Source of the DNA: Chitinophagaceae bacterium | GTDB taxonomy: Bacteria; Bacteroidota; Bacteroidia; Chitinophagales; Chitinophagaceae | Reading direction: 5' to 3' | Assembly (NCBI GenBank): GCA_022843585.1 | Contig: JALHNJ010000006.1 | Location: 1 to 64,000, forward strand | DNA: 64,000 nucleotides | Part shown: one piece after another, positions 33,489 to 42,242 of the stretch | Position numbering within the stretch: position 1 is the stretch's first letter | Layout of the letters: the number at the start of each line of letters is the position of its first letter | The notes under the pieces: model-generated | The model's input: the letters and a program-made list of their open reading frames with translations, nothing else | Databases searched by the model: none | Told to the model about the DNA's origin: nothing | Made by a program: the position numbers and the translations under genes

Positions 33489-34256
33489 TTAATAGATTTT
33501 TTCGTCATTTTTCGGCTCAAACATTTTATCGATCCATTCAGAGTTTATTATATCCCCCTTCATTATCCTGGCAATGGCCTTTCCCAGCCTCAGCTCTCCA
33601 GTTTCCTCCTGCAGTGTACCCATGTCTTTGATGAACTGCATTTTACCTTCCTGCATATACATGACATGAGTAGTTATTTCATCGAGATCACTAAGTATAT
33701 GCGAGGTAATTAAAATCAGTTTGTTCTTTTTCTTTTCAGCAATGATTTTTTCTTTTAATATTTCGGAAGCTAATGGATCGAGACCTGCTGTTGGCTCGTC
33801 AAGTATAAGAATAGCAGGGTCGAATAGAAAAGCGATAGCGGCACTTACTTTTTGCCGGGTACCGCCACTAAGGGTACGCATGGGTTTTTCAAAAATTTTT
33901 TCCAGCTCAAATTTTTTGATAAGCTCTTCATCCGTTTGACTAGTTTCTGTTTTTCGAATTTGCTTTAGCATGCTGAATAACTGCCCTATTTTCATATTAT
34001 CCGGGTAGCGGCCAATCTGTGGCATATAGCCAATTATTTTTCTATAGCCAGGGTCGTTGTCAATAATCTGCTCATTCACAAAAATTTTACCGGTATTGGG
34101 TTTTACCATTCCCAGGATGGATTTTATCAGGGTTGTTTTACCCGAACCATTAGGCCCTATCAGGGAGATCACCTGACCTTTTTCAAACACAACTGAGATA
34201 TTATCGAGTACCTGTAATTTTTTAAATCGTTTGCTGATATGGTCTATCCGAATCAT
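33489..34256 (-). CDS. nosF: NosF, ABC ATPase for NosZ maturation
   Basis: A 255-residue ABC ATPase with Walker A IGPNGSGKTTLIKS, signature LSGGTRQKVSAA and Walker B AILILDEPTAGLDPLA. The start overlaps the nosD stop by four bases (ATGA-type coupling). It energises the NosDFY complex that matures the copper-sulfide site of nitrous oxide reductase. Confidence 0.93.
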   Translation of the reverse strand: MIRIDHISKRFKKLQVLDNISVVFEKGQVISLIGPNGSGKTTLIKSILGMVKPNTGKIFVNEQIIDNDPGYRKIIGYMPQIGRYPDNMKIGQLFSMLKQIRKTETSQTDEELIKKFELEKIFEKPMRTLSGGTRQKVSAAIAFLFDPAILILDEPTAGLDPLASEILKEKIIAEKKKNKLILITSHILSDLDEITTHVMYMQEGKMQFIKDMGTLQEETGELRLGKAIARIMKGDIINSEWIDKMFEPKNDEKIY

Positions 34257-35485
34257 AATTTATTTGGTTTCATCATTGGTTGATTATCTACCAGGTTTGC
34301 AGGAGTAAGACCCGGAATTGCTTTTTCAGCTTTATCCAATAGGGAAATAGTAAAACTTCTCATTAATAATAATGCATGTGGATTTTGTTCTACGATCATC
34401 GAGTACATGCTTACTGGATGATACGGTATATCACCAGTTCCGTCCTTATTTATATCATACCCTTCATACTTATCCCAGTAGTTACTGGAAAAATAATTCA
34501 ACATCATGGAGCCATTGGTTGCCAAATCGAAAGAATTCCCATAGAAATTATTGAAGCGAAAATTATTTTCATCACAACTGGACTGCACTTTAATTCCCCA
34601 TCCGTTCTCCTTGAAAATATTTTTCTCGATTTGTATCCGACTACTCCCTTCCATATGGATGGCAATAGTATTTTTAAAAAAAGTATTGTACTGAATACGG
34701 CTATCTGTAATATCTTTTAACAGAATACCATAAGCAGAAGCCCCCCAGTTTTGCTCAAAATGATTGTTGAGCATGATTACCTTTTTGGAATACATAACAG
34801 CTACTCCGGCCCCGTTATTTCTAAACGTATTACTGAGATAGGAGTTGTCACTGGAAAACATAAAATGTAATCCATACCGGATATTCTTTTCACTCCAATT
34901 TTTCCTGATCGTTGAATGGCTTACAAATTCCAGGTAGATGCCATCCCGGTGTCCTTGCAGCATATTGTTTTCAATAAGCATCCTACTACATTTCCATAGG
35001 TGAATTCCATTGCCGGACGAATGTTCTGATTTATTAGTGCCTTTGATCGAATTATTGCGGATAGTACAATGCATAGAATTAGCAATATGAATGGCAAATG
35101 AAGTGTTGCTGAATATATTTTTTTCAATTAGAATATTAGTTGCATCAATGATCTTAAGACCAGCAAAGTCGTTCATTGAAGAGTAGCCAGCATTGGCAAA
35201 GTGAATACCGCTGATAAAAATATTTTTACCAGTTAAGGTTAGTATCTCGTTTTTGCTTTCCCCATCTAATATGGGTGTATTTACACCGATCAGGTGAATG
35301 GATTTATCAACAATGATATTGCCTTCTTTATATGTTCCTGCATTTAATAAGATAGTATCACCGGTTTTTGCAATCTTTATCGCTTGCTTTAAACTGGTTA
35401 TGACCTTATCTTTTCCCACTATTATTGTGCTGGCAAAAGAGGTATTCAACGCAAAAAATAATACTATTGAAATCAGGCACTTCAT
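34253..35485 (-). CDS. nosD: NosD, periplasmic copper-site assembly protein
   Basis: A 410-residue secreted protein with an N-terminal signal peptide (MKCLISIVLFFALNTSFAS) and a repetitive right-handed beta-helix of the CASH/NosD type: successive turns such as NILIEKNIF, CTIRNNSIKG, RMLIENNMLQGHRDG and STIRKNWSEKN. NosD forms a complex with the NosFY transporter and is required for the CuZ site. It overlaps both neighbours by four bases, so nosL, nosD and nosF are translationally coupled. Confidence 0.93.
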   Translation of the reverse strand: MKCLISIVLFFALNTSFASTIIVGKDKVITSLKQAIKIAKTGDTILLNAGTYKEGNIIVDKSIHLIGVNTPILDGESKNEILTLTGKNIFISGIHFANAGYSSMNDFAGLKIIDATNILIEKNIFSNTSFAIHIANSMHCTIRNNSIKGTNKSEHSSGNGIHLWKCSRMLIENNMLQGHRDGIYLEFVSHSTIRKNWSEKNIRYGLHFMFSSDNSYLSNTFRNNGAGVAVMYSKKVIMLNNHFEQNWGASAYGILLKDITDSRIQYNTFFKNTIAIHMEGSSRIQIEKNIFKENGWGIKVQSSCDENNFRFNNFYGNSFDLATNGSMMLNYFSSNYWDKYEGYDINKDGTGDIPYHPVSMYSMIVEQNPHALLLMRSFTISLLDKAEKAIPGLTPANLVDNQPMMKPNKL

Positions 35486-36522
35486 TTAATAAGTATATTA
35501 TAGAGAGTTGCCCAATTAGTGATCCTGCTGCCTTCAATCTCATCGGCTTTCTTTTGTGCAGCGGCTTTATTTTTAAACGCAGCTGCATTGCCACCCATCG
35601 GACTTTTTAACTGACTGCTTACCACAAACTCTGCCGTTTTTACTTCAATAAAATCACCATTGTTATAATCAACAAATAATGTTTTTGAAATACTATTGAG
35701 TTCTACACCGCGGCGTTTTAAAAAAGTTGCAACACAGTGGGAGTCATCAAACTTATACACTTTGCCTTTTTTTGTTACGATCTCAGCACCAAATTTGGTA
35801 TCCATGATCGTCATTTTGCATTCTGCACAGTTGTCCTTGCCAAAATTTATTTTTTCTGGCTTTGGGTTACAGCTTCCTAGGAAAAGACCAATTGCTAACA
35901 GTGAAACGATGGTGGGCATTTTGTTAATCGATGTCATGTTGTTTTGTTTTTTATATTTCCGCCATTCAAAAAACCATATTATGAAAAAGATGAAGGTTAC
36001 GGCTACTATTACCCATCCACCTGTATCAGGATAAGAATAGGAATCAAAATTCAATAATTTTTTATGCCCGATCAAAGGTGGTTGATAGGATAAACCGGGA
36101 ACCTGTATAGCAGCAGTAGGATCAAGATTATGTCCATAATCATAACCCCACAGGTAAAAATCTACCATTGCGGCTATGCCACCCAATACAGAAAGTATAA
36201 GATAGATAAATAATAGTCTGCGACTTCCTATAATAGCAATCGCCAATCCGAATAACACAAAAAAGCCCAAAATATAGATAAGGAAATCAAATTCAGGAAA
36301 CATACTGGCTTCAATATGCTTCATACCTATATAATGATTCAGGCCATTAATTATCTCTACCTGCCCGGTTATTTTATATAGCCATATTTGCATCGAAAGG
36401 CCTTCGGGATATTGCGGTGCTATCAGGTAAATAGACCATGCTGGTACAAAAAACATGATACACATTGCCAGCGAACCGATAAAAACAATAATCCTTGATG
36501 TATTGCTTAGTTTTCTTTTCAT
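35482..36522 (-). CDS. nosL: NosL copper chaperone fused to an N-terminal membrane domain
   Basis: Residues of about 195-346 are NosL: NCAECKMTIMDTKFGAEIV (CxxCKM copper site), KVYKFDDSHCVATFLK and SPMGGNAAAF. NosL is a copper chaperone for NosZ. The first 190 residues are a separate four-helix membrane domain with WSIYLIAPQYPEGL. Where the two meet, an internal MTSINKMPTIVSLLAIGLFL followed by GSC looks like a complete lipoprotein signal peptide, as if two genes had fused. An internal start there would release a classical lipoprotein NosL. The reading frame is uninterrupted. Confidence 0.88.
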   Translation of the reverse strand: MKRKLSNTSRIIVFIGSLAMCIMFFVPAWSIYLIAPQYPEGLSMQIWLYKITGQVEIINGLNHYIGMKHIEASMFPEFDFLIYILGFFVLFGLAIAIIGSRRLLFIYLILSVLGGIAAMVDFYLWGYDYGHNLDPTAAIQVPGLSYQPPLIGHKKLLNFDSYSYPDTGGWVIVAVTFIFFIIWFFEWRKYKKQNNMTSINKMPTIVSLLAIGLFLGSCNPKPEKINFGKDNCAECKMTIMDTKFGAEIVTKKGKVYKFDDSHCVATFLKRRGVELNSISKTLFVDYNNGDFIEVKTAEFVVSSQLKSPMGGNAAAFKNKAAAQKKADEIEGSRITNWATLYNILIK

Positions 36523-36573
36523 AAGATATCTAATTCGTTTAAGAAAATCCAGGTATGCACAAAAAGAAAACTT

Positions 36574-37143
36574 TTATTTGTTTGCAGGAGGTAACAACAC
36601 TCCGTCAATTACATGGATAATGCCATTTGAAGCAGGTATAGAAGTTATTACAGTTGCGGAATTATTGACCATTACTTTGCCATCTTTTTTAGTGATAGTA
36701 ATATTTCCACCATTTACCTGGTTGAAGGTTTGTCCATCTTCCATCATTTCTATTTTCAGGCTTCCTACATATACATGGTATTGTAAGATGTCTTGCAGCT
36801 GCGATTTATTTTTATCTTTCATCAGGTCGTCCAATGTTTCTTTTGGAACTTTATCAAATGCAGCATTAGTTGGTGCAAAAACCGTAAAGGGGCCAGCATT
36901 GGATAGGGAGTTAACAAGGTCTGCTTGTTTTAAAGCAGCTACCAGAGTACTATGATCTGCAGAGCCCACTGCTATTTTTACCACATCTTTTGCAGACTCA
37001 TCATCTTTTACAGCAGACTGCCCCCCGCCAAGGATAGTTTCTGTTTCTGCAGTAGTTGTTTCGTTGGTTTCCTCTGGCGCATCATTGCAGGAAAAAAAGA
37101 GAAAAGCGGATAGTACTATTGCAGTACCAAGTATCTTTTTCAT
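36574..37143 (-). CDS. Fasciclin-domain lipoprotein within the nos operon
   Basis: A 189-residue lipoprotein (MKKILGTAIVLSAFLFFSC) with one fasciclin (FAS1) domain: STLVAALKQADLV, the hallmark GPFTVFAPTNAAFDKVP, QDILQYHVYVG and the end SNGIIHVIDGVLLP. FAS1 domains mediate protein or surface interaction. It lies between nosZ and nosL on the same strand, so it is probably cotranscribed, and may be a periplasmic or membrane-anchored accessory of the nos system. No direct evidence for that role is visible. Confidence 0.9.
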   Translation of the reverse strand: MKKILGTAIVLSAFLFFSCNDAPEETNETTTAETETILGGGQSAVKDDESAKDVVKIAVGSADHSTLVAALKQADLVNSLSNAGPFTVFAPTNAAFDKVPKETLDDLMKDKNKSQLQDILQYHVYVGSLKIEMMEDGQTFNQVNGGNITITKKDGKVMVNNSATVITSIPASNGIIHVIDGVLLPPANK

Positions 37144-37167
37144 AAAAAATATTTTATTGTTTAAAGT

Positions 37168-37192
37168 GAGCAGACTTACTTTAAGTCTGCTC
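37168..37192 (-). repeat. Hairpin between nosZ and the fasciclin gene
   Basis: GAGCAGACTTA (37168-37178) pairs with TAAGTCTGCTC (37182-37192) around a three-base loop. No T-run follows on the minus strand, so it is more likely an RNA processing or stability element that separates nosZ from downstream expression than a full terminator. Confidence 0.5.
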
Positions 37193-37202
37193 GCTTCGAT
37201 AA

Positions 37203-39206
37203 TTATTTTTTTGTAGTATCTGTAGCTGTTACAGCTGGCTTATTGGTGCCAGTACTGAAAAGAAGCGGAACATTTGAACCTGCTGGTGAAACTCTCAGGT
37301 AGCCTTGCATTTCCTGGTGTAATGCTGAACAAAAGTCTGTGCAATAGAACGGCACGATACCTGTTTTTTCTGCCACCCATTTTAATGTTTGGGTTTCACC
37401 AGGCATGATGAGTATTTCAGCAGTATTAGCACCCTTAATTGCAAAGCCGTGCGGCACATCCCAATCCTGTTCAAGATTCGTAACATGGAAATACACTTCA
37501 TCTCCTACTTTTATTCCTTCAATATTATCAGGAGTAAGGTGAGAACGGATCGCCGTCATCCATACATGCACCTGGTTCCCTTTACGTTCCACCTTTGATT
37601 GCCCTTCGCCTTTCGCAACATACGGATGTGTATTCTCTTCAATTTTATAGATCTTTCGTTGCTTATTCATGAGCAGGCTGGCAGGTATTGCTTCTGCATA
37701 GTGCGGCTCCCCGGTTGTAGGAAAGTCAAGTATCAACTTCATCTTATCTCCACTAATATCATAGAGCTGAGCACTTTGTGTTAACTCTGGACCGGTTGGT
37801 AAATAACGATCTTTTGTAATTTTATTATAAGCAATTAAATATTTGCCGTGGGGCTTTGCGGTAGGTCCACCTGGTATTGACAAGTGTCCAATGGAATAGT
37901 AAGTAGGAACTCTGTCTAATACTTTCAAATCACTGATGCTCCATTTTACTACTTCAGATGAAACGAACATGGATGTGTAAGCATTTCCTTTTCCATCAAA
38001 CTCTGTATGTAAAGGTCCAAGACCTGGCTTGGCAACTTCTCCATGCAAGGCAGCCTCGTATTTAATAACAGGAATACCATCGTATTCACCATCAAAAGCT
38101 TTATCGGCAATTGCTTTTTGCAATTTTGTGAAAGAAAAAACCGGAATGCTGGCTGCTAATTTTCCAGATGCAACAATATATTCTCCTGTAGGGTCAACAT
38201 CGGTTCCGTGTGGTGATTTAGGACATGGTATCAGGTACAACATATCCGGGCAATCTGCAGGGTCAAGAACCAGTACTTCAGTTTTAATAGTGGAAGTAGC
38301 GGTATGTGTATTCTCATCATAAACATTGTGTGCATATCTAACGGATTGCTTTTTTGCTTTACCAGCTTTTAGGTATTCTTCTGCTTTCTTCCAGTTTACG
38401 GCCATCACAAAGTCTTTATCTTTTTGTGAAGCATTTACTTCCAACAAAGTATTTGCTTTCTCTGAGTTATAACAACTGAAAAAGAACCAGCCATGTGATT
38501 TGCCTTTTCCGGCCCGGGAAAGATCAAAGTTTACACCAGGAGTACGTATCTGAAAAGAAATATTCATTTCGCCAGAAGTAGGATTTACCGAAACAAAACT
38601 TATTGAACCTTTGAAATTTTGTTTGTAGGTATTGATGGGAACGTCTCCATTCTGGTCATCCAGCGGCACACTAAAACGGGTAGCGGCTACAATATATTCC
38701 GAATTCTCGGTTATAAAAGGTGATGCATGGTTACCAGCACTGTTAGGTATTTCCAAAATCTCCGAAGTACGGAAAGTGGTAAGATCTATTCTTGCCAGTC
38801 GGGGGGTATTGTTGCCATTTGCAAAAGCCCACCGGCCATCATGCTCTCCTTTGGTTTGAGATAATGCAATGTGGTGTTGATCATCCCATGGCACAAAACC
38901 ATGCGAAGTGTTTAACATCGGTTTAGTTTCTTCGCTAAAACCATAACCGCTTTCGGCAGCTTGTGAGAAAACGGGGATGATGCGGAATAAACGACCCGAT
39001 GGAATACCATAAACAGCCACCTGGCCATTAAAGCCACCAGATACGATATTGTAAAATTCATCGTACTTGCCGGGAGCAACGTACGATTTAGAGGCATCAC
39101 CAGTAGCAGCCGATTGCGCCGTCTTTGGCTTGCAACTTTGTAGAAATAAAAGGCAAGCAGAGGTCAGTATCAAAACCGCAAGGGTTTTGAAGGAATTGCG
39201 TTTCAT
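37203..39206 (-). CDS. nosZ: NosZ, nitrous oxide reductase (clade II, Sec-exported)
   Basis: NosZ reduces nitrous oxide to nitrogen in the periplasm. The 667-residue protein starts with a Sec/lipoprotein signal (AVLILTSACLLFLQSC) rather than a twin-arginine signal, a clade II trait. Copper-site motifs include DDQHHIALSQTKGEHDGRW and SPHGTDVDPTGEYIV. The C-terminal cupredoxin CuA domain carries FYCTDFCSALHQEMQGYLRV, with the Cys-x3-Cys-x3-His-x2-Met ligands, and HVTNLEQDWDVPHGF. It follows the cytochrome c gene that probably donates electrons and heads the nos maturation genes. Confidence 0.96.
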   Translation of the reverse strand: MKRNSFKTLAVLILTSACLLFLQSCKPKTAQSAATGDASKSYVAPGKYDEFYNIVSGGFNGQVAVYGIPSGRLFRIIPVFSQAAESGYGFSEETKPMLNTSHGFVPWDDQHHIALSQTKGEHDGRWAFANGNNTPRLARIDLTTFRTSEILEIPNSAGNHASPFITENSEYIVAATRFSVPLDDQNGDVPINTYKQNFKGSISFVSVNPTSGEMNISFQIRTPGVNFDLSRAGKGKSHGWFFFSCYNSEKANTLLEVNASQKDKDFVMAVNWKKAEEYLKAGKAKKQSVRYAHNVYDENTHTATSTIKTEVLVLDPADCPDMLYLIPCPKSPHGTDVDPTGEYIVASGKLAASIPVFSFTKLQKAIADKAFDGEYDGIPVIKYEAALHGEVAKPGLGPLHTEFDGKGNAYTSMFVSSEVVKWSISDLKVLDRVPTYYSIGHLSIPGGPTAKPHGKYLIAYNKITKDRYLPTGPELTQSAQLYDISGDKMKLILDFPTTGEPHYAEAIPASLLMNKQRKIYKIEENTHPYVAKGEGQSKVERKGNQVHVWMTAIRSHLTPDNIEGIKVGDEVYFHVTNLEQDWDVPHGFAIKGANTAEILIMPGETQTLKWVAEKTGIVPFYCTDFCSALHQEMQGYLRVSPAGSNVPLLFSTGTNKPAVTATDTTKK

Positions 39207-39247
39207 ATTATTTGTTTATTTAAATGAAGGGAATAATTGCTGATTTT

Positions 39248-39733
39248 TTATTTAACCCCATCGTTTGAACGCATAAACTCTAACAGCTGTCGGGATTCAT
39301 CTTTTGATATATTCTGGTTTGGCATGCGTACCAAACATTGCTCTAATAATTTTTGTGCTTCAGGGTCTGTCTCCAGCATCATTTCTACATTGGTAATCAT
39401 ATTCATTACCCAATGTGGCTCTCTTTTTTGCGTTACCCCTTTCCAGCCCGGTCCTACTAACCGCTCATCAGTTAATTTATGGCAAGACTGGCACTTCAAT
39501 TCATAAATACCTTTTCCTGCAGTTACCCAATCGGCATTGAGTGGAGTGGTAAGAGTAACATCTTCAGGCTTAACTTCTGTACCATGAGCTTCAGCTTGCT
39601 CTTTGGGTTGTGCTTCTATTACCGGGGAGTTATCTTTTTTTTCTTCGCTACCACCACAGGAGCTGATAACTAAAGCGGATGAAAAAAATGCAATGACGAT
39701 AGTACTTGAAAGAAGAAGGTTAATGCGTTTCAT
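39248..39733 (-). CDS. Mono-haem cytochrome c lipoprotein, likely NosZ electron donor
   Basis: A 161-residue exported protein with a lipoprotein signal (VIAFFSSALVISSC) and one haem motif CQSCHKLTDERLVGPGWKG, with a distal Met in MNMITN or MPNQN. The size and position first in the nos operon suggest it reduces NosZ; clade II clusters commonly carry such a cytochrome. Its promoter holds a large palindrome and a -7 box. Confidence 0.88.
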   Translation of the reverse strand: MKRINLLLSSTIVIAFFSSALVISSCGGSEEKKDNSPVIEAQPKEQAEAHGTEVKPEDVTLTTPLNADWVTAGKGIYELKCQSCHKLTDERLVGPGWKGVTQKREPHWVMNMITNVEMMLETDPEAQKLLEQCLVRMPNQNISKDESRQLLEFMRSNDGVK

Positions 39734-39776
39734 GTTGAATTTATTTTGTGAGGAATCAATGAAATAATTGACATCC

Positions 39777-39812
39777 TAAATTTACTTCAAAAAAGACATT
39801 AATGTCTTTTTT
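39777..39812 (-). promoter_or_regulatory. nos operon promoter with 24-base palindrome, likely Rrf2 operator
   Basis: A perfect 24-base palindrome occupies 39789-39812, with core GACATTAATGTC flanked by six A and six T. The minus-strand -7 box TAAATTTA (7 of 8) begins at 39784, so the palindrome covers roughly -17 to -40, over the -33 element. This is a repressor-like position. The divergent Rrf2-family gene is the obvious candidate binder. Confidence 0.65.
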
Positions 39813-39871
39813 AGTTGTACAAATGTATTCGTGTAAATTTCTTCCCAAAATGAGGTTTGTCAACTTGTTTT

Positions 39872-39914
39872 GTGATATTCATCAGCTAATCTTAAAGTCT
39901 GGTTTGTATCTTCA
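39872..39914 (+). promoter_or_regulatory. Crp/Fnr-type site upstream of the Rrf2 gene
   Basis: GTGA-N6-TCAG occupies 39872-39885 (centre 39878.5). A weak -7 box TATCTTCA begins at 39907, 28.5 bases from the centre, giving a class II-like position and a leader of about 16 bases. Confidence 0.45.
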
Positions 39915-39934
39915 CCGTTTTAATCCAAAACGAG

Positions 39935-40375
39935 ATGTTTCTTTCAAAATCATTTGGTTATGCCCTGAGAGGAGTTTTGTACGTGGCCCTGCTGGAACCT
40001 AAAGGAAAAAAGATCAAAATAGAGCAGATAGCGGACAAACTAGCTGTGCCTCGTCATTTCCTGGCCAAAATCATGAAAAAAATGGTACAGGAAAATATTC
40101 TCACTTCTACAAAGGGTCCTTATGGCGGGTTTTCATTATCTCCGATAACATTACAAACTAAACTCCTTCACCTGGTAAAAATTACAGACGGAATGGAACA
40201 GTTTAATACCTGTGTATTAAGCTTGCGAAAATGTAATAGCAAAAACCCTTGCCCACTCCATTTCCAAATGCTCCAGATACGAGATGGCATGCTGGCCGAA
40301 TTTTCTAAAACTTCCATTGGAGATTTATTGGACAAAAAAAACCCTGACTTTATTAAAAGTATTTCTGTTATTTAA
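39935..40375 (+). CDS. Rrf2-family transcriptional regulator (NsrR-like)
   Basis: A 146-residue Rrf2 protein with the family's winged-helix start (FLSKSFGYALRGVLYVAL, IADKLAVPRHFLAKIMKKM, then GPYGGFSL). Three cysteines lie in CVLSLRKCNSKNPCPLH, the spacing used by NsrR/IscR-type regulators to hold an iron-sulfur cluster that senses nitric oxide or cluster status. It is divergent from the cytochrome c-nosZ operon, whose promoter holds a 24-base palindrome, so it probably represses nos until the cluster is modified. Its own promoter has a Crp/Fnr-type site. Confidence 0.88.
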   Translation: MFLSKSFGYALRGVLYVALLEPKGKKIKIEQIADKLAVPRHFLAKIMKKMVQENILTSTKGPYGGFSLSPITLQTKLLHLVKITDGMEQFNTCVLSLRKCNSKNPCPLHFQMLQIRDGMLAEFSKTSIGDLLDKKNPDFIKSISVI

Positions 40376-40401
40376 ACTATTTGTAGTTCATTTCCGGCTA
40401 A

Positions 40402-40444
40402 CTGACTTAAATCATATATATAGATAAATCATCCATTTAATTTG
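40402..40444 (+). promoter_or_regulatory. Crp/Fnr-type site upstream of the second RIC gene
   Basis: CTGA-N6-TCAT occupies 40402-40415 (centre 40408.5). The -7-like box TTAATTTG (7 of 8) begins at 40437, 28.5 bases from the centre, leaving a leader of about 14 bases to ATG 40463. Confidence 0.5.
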
Positions 40445-40462
40445 CCGCCTGGATTTATCATT

Positions 40463-41212
40463 ATGTATTTACAACCTTTTGAAATTGACCGCCAATCCTC
40501 GGCTGCTGATATTGTTGCAAAAGATTACCGTACTGCTGTTGTATTTAGGAAACACGGTATTGGTTATTGTTGTGGCGGCAAGTGGCCGATGGAAATGACT
40601 TGTGAACTACAGGGCATTGATGCAGATATACTTCAACAAGAACTGGAAGCAGCCATTCGTACCATACCGGTTTCAAACCAGCTTGATTTCTCCAACTGGA
40701 GTATTGATTTTCTTATTGATTACATTATTAATATACATCACCAATATTTACGGCAATCGTTTCCCGAAACAATGCAAATATTGAATGATTTTATAAAAGA
40801 GCATATCAAAAAATTTTCCTGGCTCGCTGAACTTGAAACTAAATTTGGTTTATTGATAGAGCAGCTTCATCCATCTATGAGGCGGGAGGAAGAAGTGCTA
40901 TTTCCCTACATCCGGCAGATCGCACATGCACACAAAGACAAAGAGCCCTATGCTGTACTACTAATTAAAACACTCCGTAAGCCTGTGGAAGATACCATGT
41001 TCAACGGGCATGAAACAATGACCGATATTATTAAATCAATCCGGACAATTACAAATCAATACAGTATTCCTTCCAATGTTTGTACTAACCATAAAGTAGT
41101 TATGGCAAAACTTAAAGAATTGGACAATGATCTTATGCATCATTTATACCTGGAGCAATCGATTCTTTTCCCAAAAGCTATGGCCATAGAAAAAGAAGTT
41201 TTGTCTATATAA
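40463..41212 (+). CDS. Second RIC/hemerythrin-like iron-sulfur repair protein
   Basis: This 249-residue protein repeats the YtfE/ScdA layout: a DUF542 motif (TAVVFRKHGIGYCCGGKW) followed by a hemerythrin-like domain with INIHHQYLRQSFP, EQLHPSMRREEEVLFPYI and HETMTDI, supplying di-iron ligands. The start is ATG 40463; a TTG at 40442 is in frame but would leave the predicted promoter inside the gene. It repairs or protects iron-sulfur proteins under nitrosative stress, like the copy at the end of the nos operon. It follows the Rrf2 gene but has its own promoter. Confidence 0.88.
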   Translation: MYLQPFEIDRQSSAADIVAKDYRTAVVFRKHGIGYCCGGKWPMEMTCELQGIDADILQQELEAAIRTIPVSNQLDFSNWSIDFLIDYIINIHHQYLRQSFPETMQILNDFIKEHIKKFSWLAELETKFGLLIEQLHPSMRREEEVLFPYIRQIAHAHKDKEPYAVLLIKTLRKPVEDTMFNGHETMTDIIKSIRTITNQYSIPSNVCTNHKVVMAKLKELDNDLMHHLYLEQSILFPKAMAIEKEVLSI

Positions 41213-41236
41213 GTATTTTTTTTACAATGCTCCCTT

Positions 41237-42064
41237 TTATTCGTGCAGGCACAATACCGGAATACGAGACTGGAAAATCAACTGTTTCGTACTACTGGGT
41301 TTAAAAATGCCATCCAATAGTTTATGTTTTTGTGGTATTGCAATTATCAAGTCAAGGTGATTAGCCTCTGCAAATTCATGAATTCCATCTTCCACATCCG
41401 GATTGTTGATAAAATGATAATCGGGATTTACATCTTTAAATAATTCATTGAGCAAATACATTTGCGAAGGTGTTTCGCTATCAAAATGCTTATTACCATG
41501 GTCTACATTGAGTATGTGCAACGTAGCGTTCAGTTCGCCAACTATATCTTTTATTCTCTGAACTGGAGTTGTTTTTTTTATTTGCCTGAAATCACAAGCA
41601 AAGCCTATTTTTTTAATCCCTGTTCCATATTCTTTTCCGGCCGGTATGCAAATCACTGGCCACTCAAGGTGTCTAATAGCAGTAAGTGCAACACTTCCAA
41701 ACACTATATTTTCAATATTAGATTTCCCTTTCGCTCCAATAACTACAGCAAACGGCTTGACTTCCTTACAAATGATTTCCATCTCATCTACCGTGTTCCC
41801 TAACCTGGCTTCTGTTGCTATTGTTATGCCGGCAGGTAAGATCTGCTGCAAACTGTCCTTCAAGTCTGCAAGCTTCTTTTCACTTTCTTGCTTTAATTCT
41901 TCTACCGAAACCAATACAAGCGGTACATCTGAATAGGTTACCGGAATGCTATAAACATGGAATAATAATATATTGGCTTTGATGGCAACAGCCATATCCG
42001 CTGCAAAATTTACAGCGTTAAGTGATACGGGTGAAAAATCGGTTGATGCTATTATTGTTTTCAT
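41237..42064 (-). CDS. Tandem-domain universal stress protein
   Basis: Two UspA domains in one 275-residue chain. The first begins KTIIASTDFSPVSLNAVNFA and ends with the ATP-binding VVIGAKGKSNIENIVFGSVA. The second runs from about residue 155 (IKKIGFACDFRQIKK) and is more diverged (LDLIIAIPQKHKLLDGIF). Tandem Usp proteins are common in Bacteroidota and often induced on oxygen limitation. Its promoter carries one of the best Crp/Fnr-type sites in the window. Confidence 0.9.
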   Translation of the reverse strand: MKTIIASTDFSPVSLNAVNFAADMAVAIKANILLFHVYSIPVTYSDVPLVLVSVEELKQESEKKLADLKDSLQQILPAGITIATEARLGNTVDEMEIICKEVKPFAVVIGAKGKSNIENIVFGSVALTAIRHLEWPVICIPAGKEYGTGIKKIGFACDFRQIKKTTPVQRIKDIVGELNATLHILNVDHGNKHFDSETPSQMYLLNELFKDVNPDYHFINNPDVEDGIHEFAEANHLDLIIAIPQKHKLLDGIFKPSSTKQLIFQSRIPVLCLHE

Positions 42065-42080
42065 TTTTTTAGCTTATAGT

Positions 42081-42124
42081 TAAAGTTAAAAGTGATTACT
42101 CCTTATTTAACTGATTTTTGTCAG
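42081..42124 (-). promoter_or_regulatory. Crp/Fnr-type site and -7 box of the universal stress gene
   Basis: The 16-base perfect-arm dyad ACTGATTTTTGTCAGT (42110-42125) contains CTGA-N6-TCAG with centre 42117.5. The minus-strand -7 box TAACTTTA (7 of 8) begins at 42088, 29.5 bases from the centre, which equals about -41.5 relative to a start near 42076, a class II activator position. Confidence 0.65.
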
Positions 42125-42178
42125 TGCAGCAGTTGATTTCTAAAATCTTTAAATTTTTTGCGCAAATCATTCGGGGGC

Positions 42179-42222
42179 CTGATTACAGTCAGTTAAACTC
42201 CGGTCTATACAACCTAAGTTTG
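42179..42222 (+). promoter_or_regulatory. Crp/Fnr-type site and -7 box of the DUF2892 gene
   Basis: CTGATTACAGTCAG occupies 42179-42192 (centre 42185.5). A perfect -7 box TAAGTTTG begins at 42215, 29.5 bases from the centre, matching the divergent universal stress promoter. Predicted start is near 42227 with a 16-base leader. Confidence 0.65.
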
Positions 42223-42242
42223 ATTCATAAAACTATAATTAC

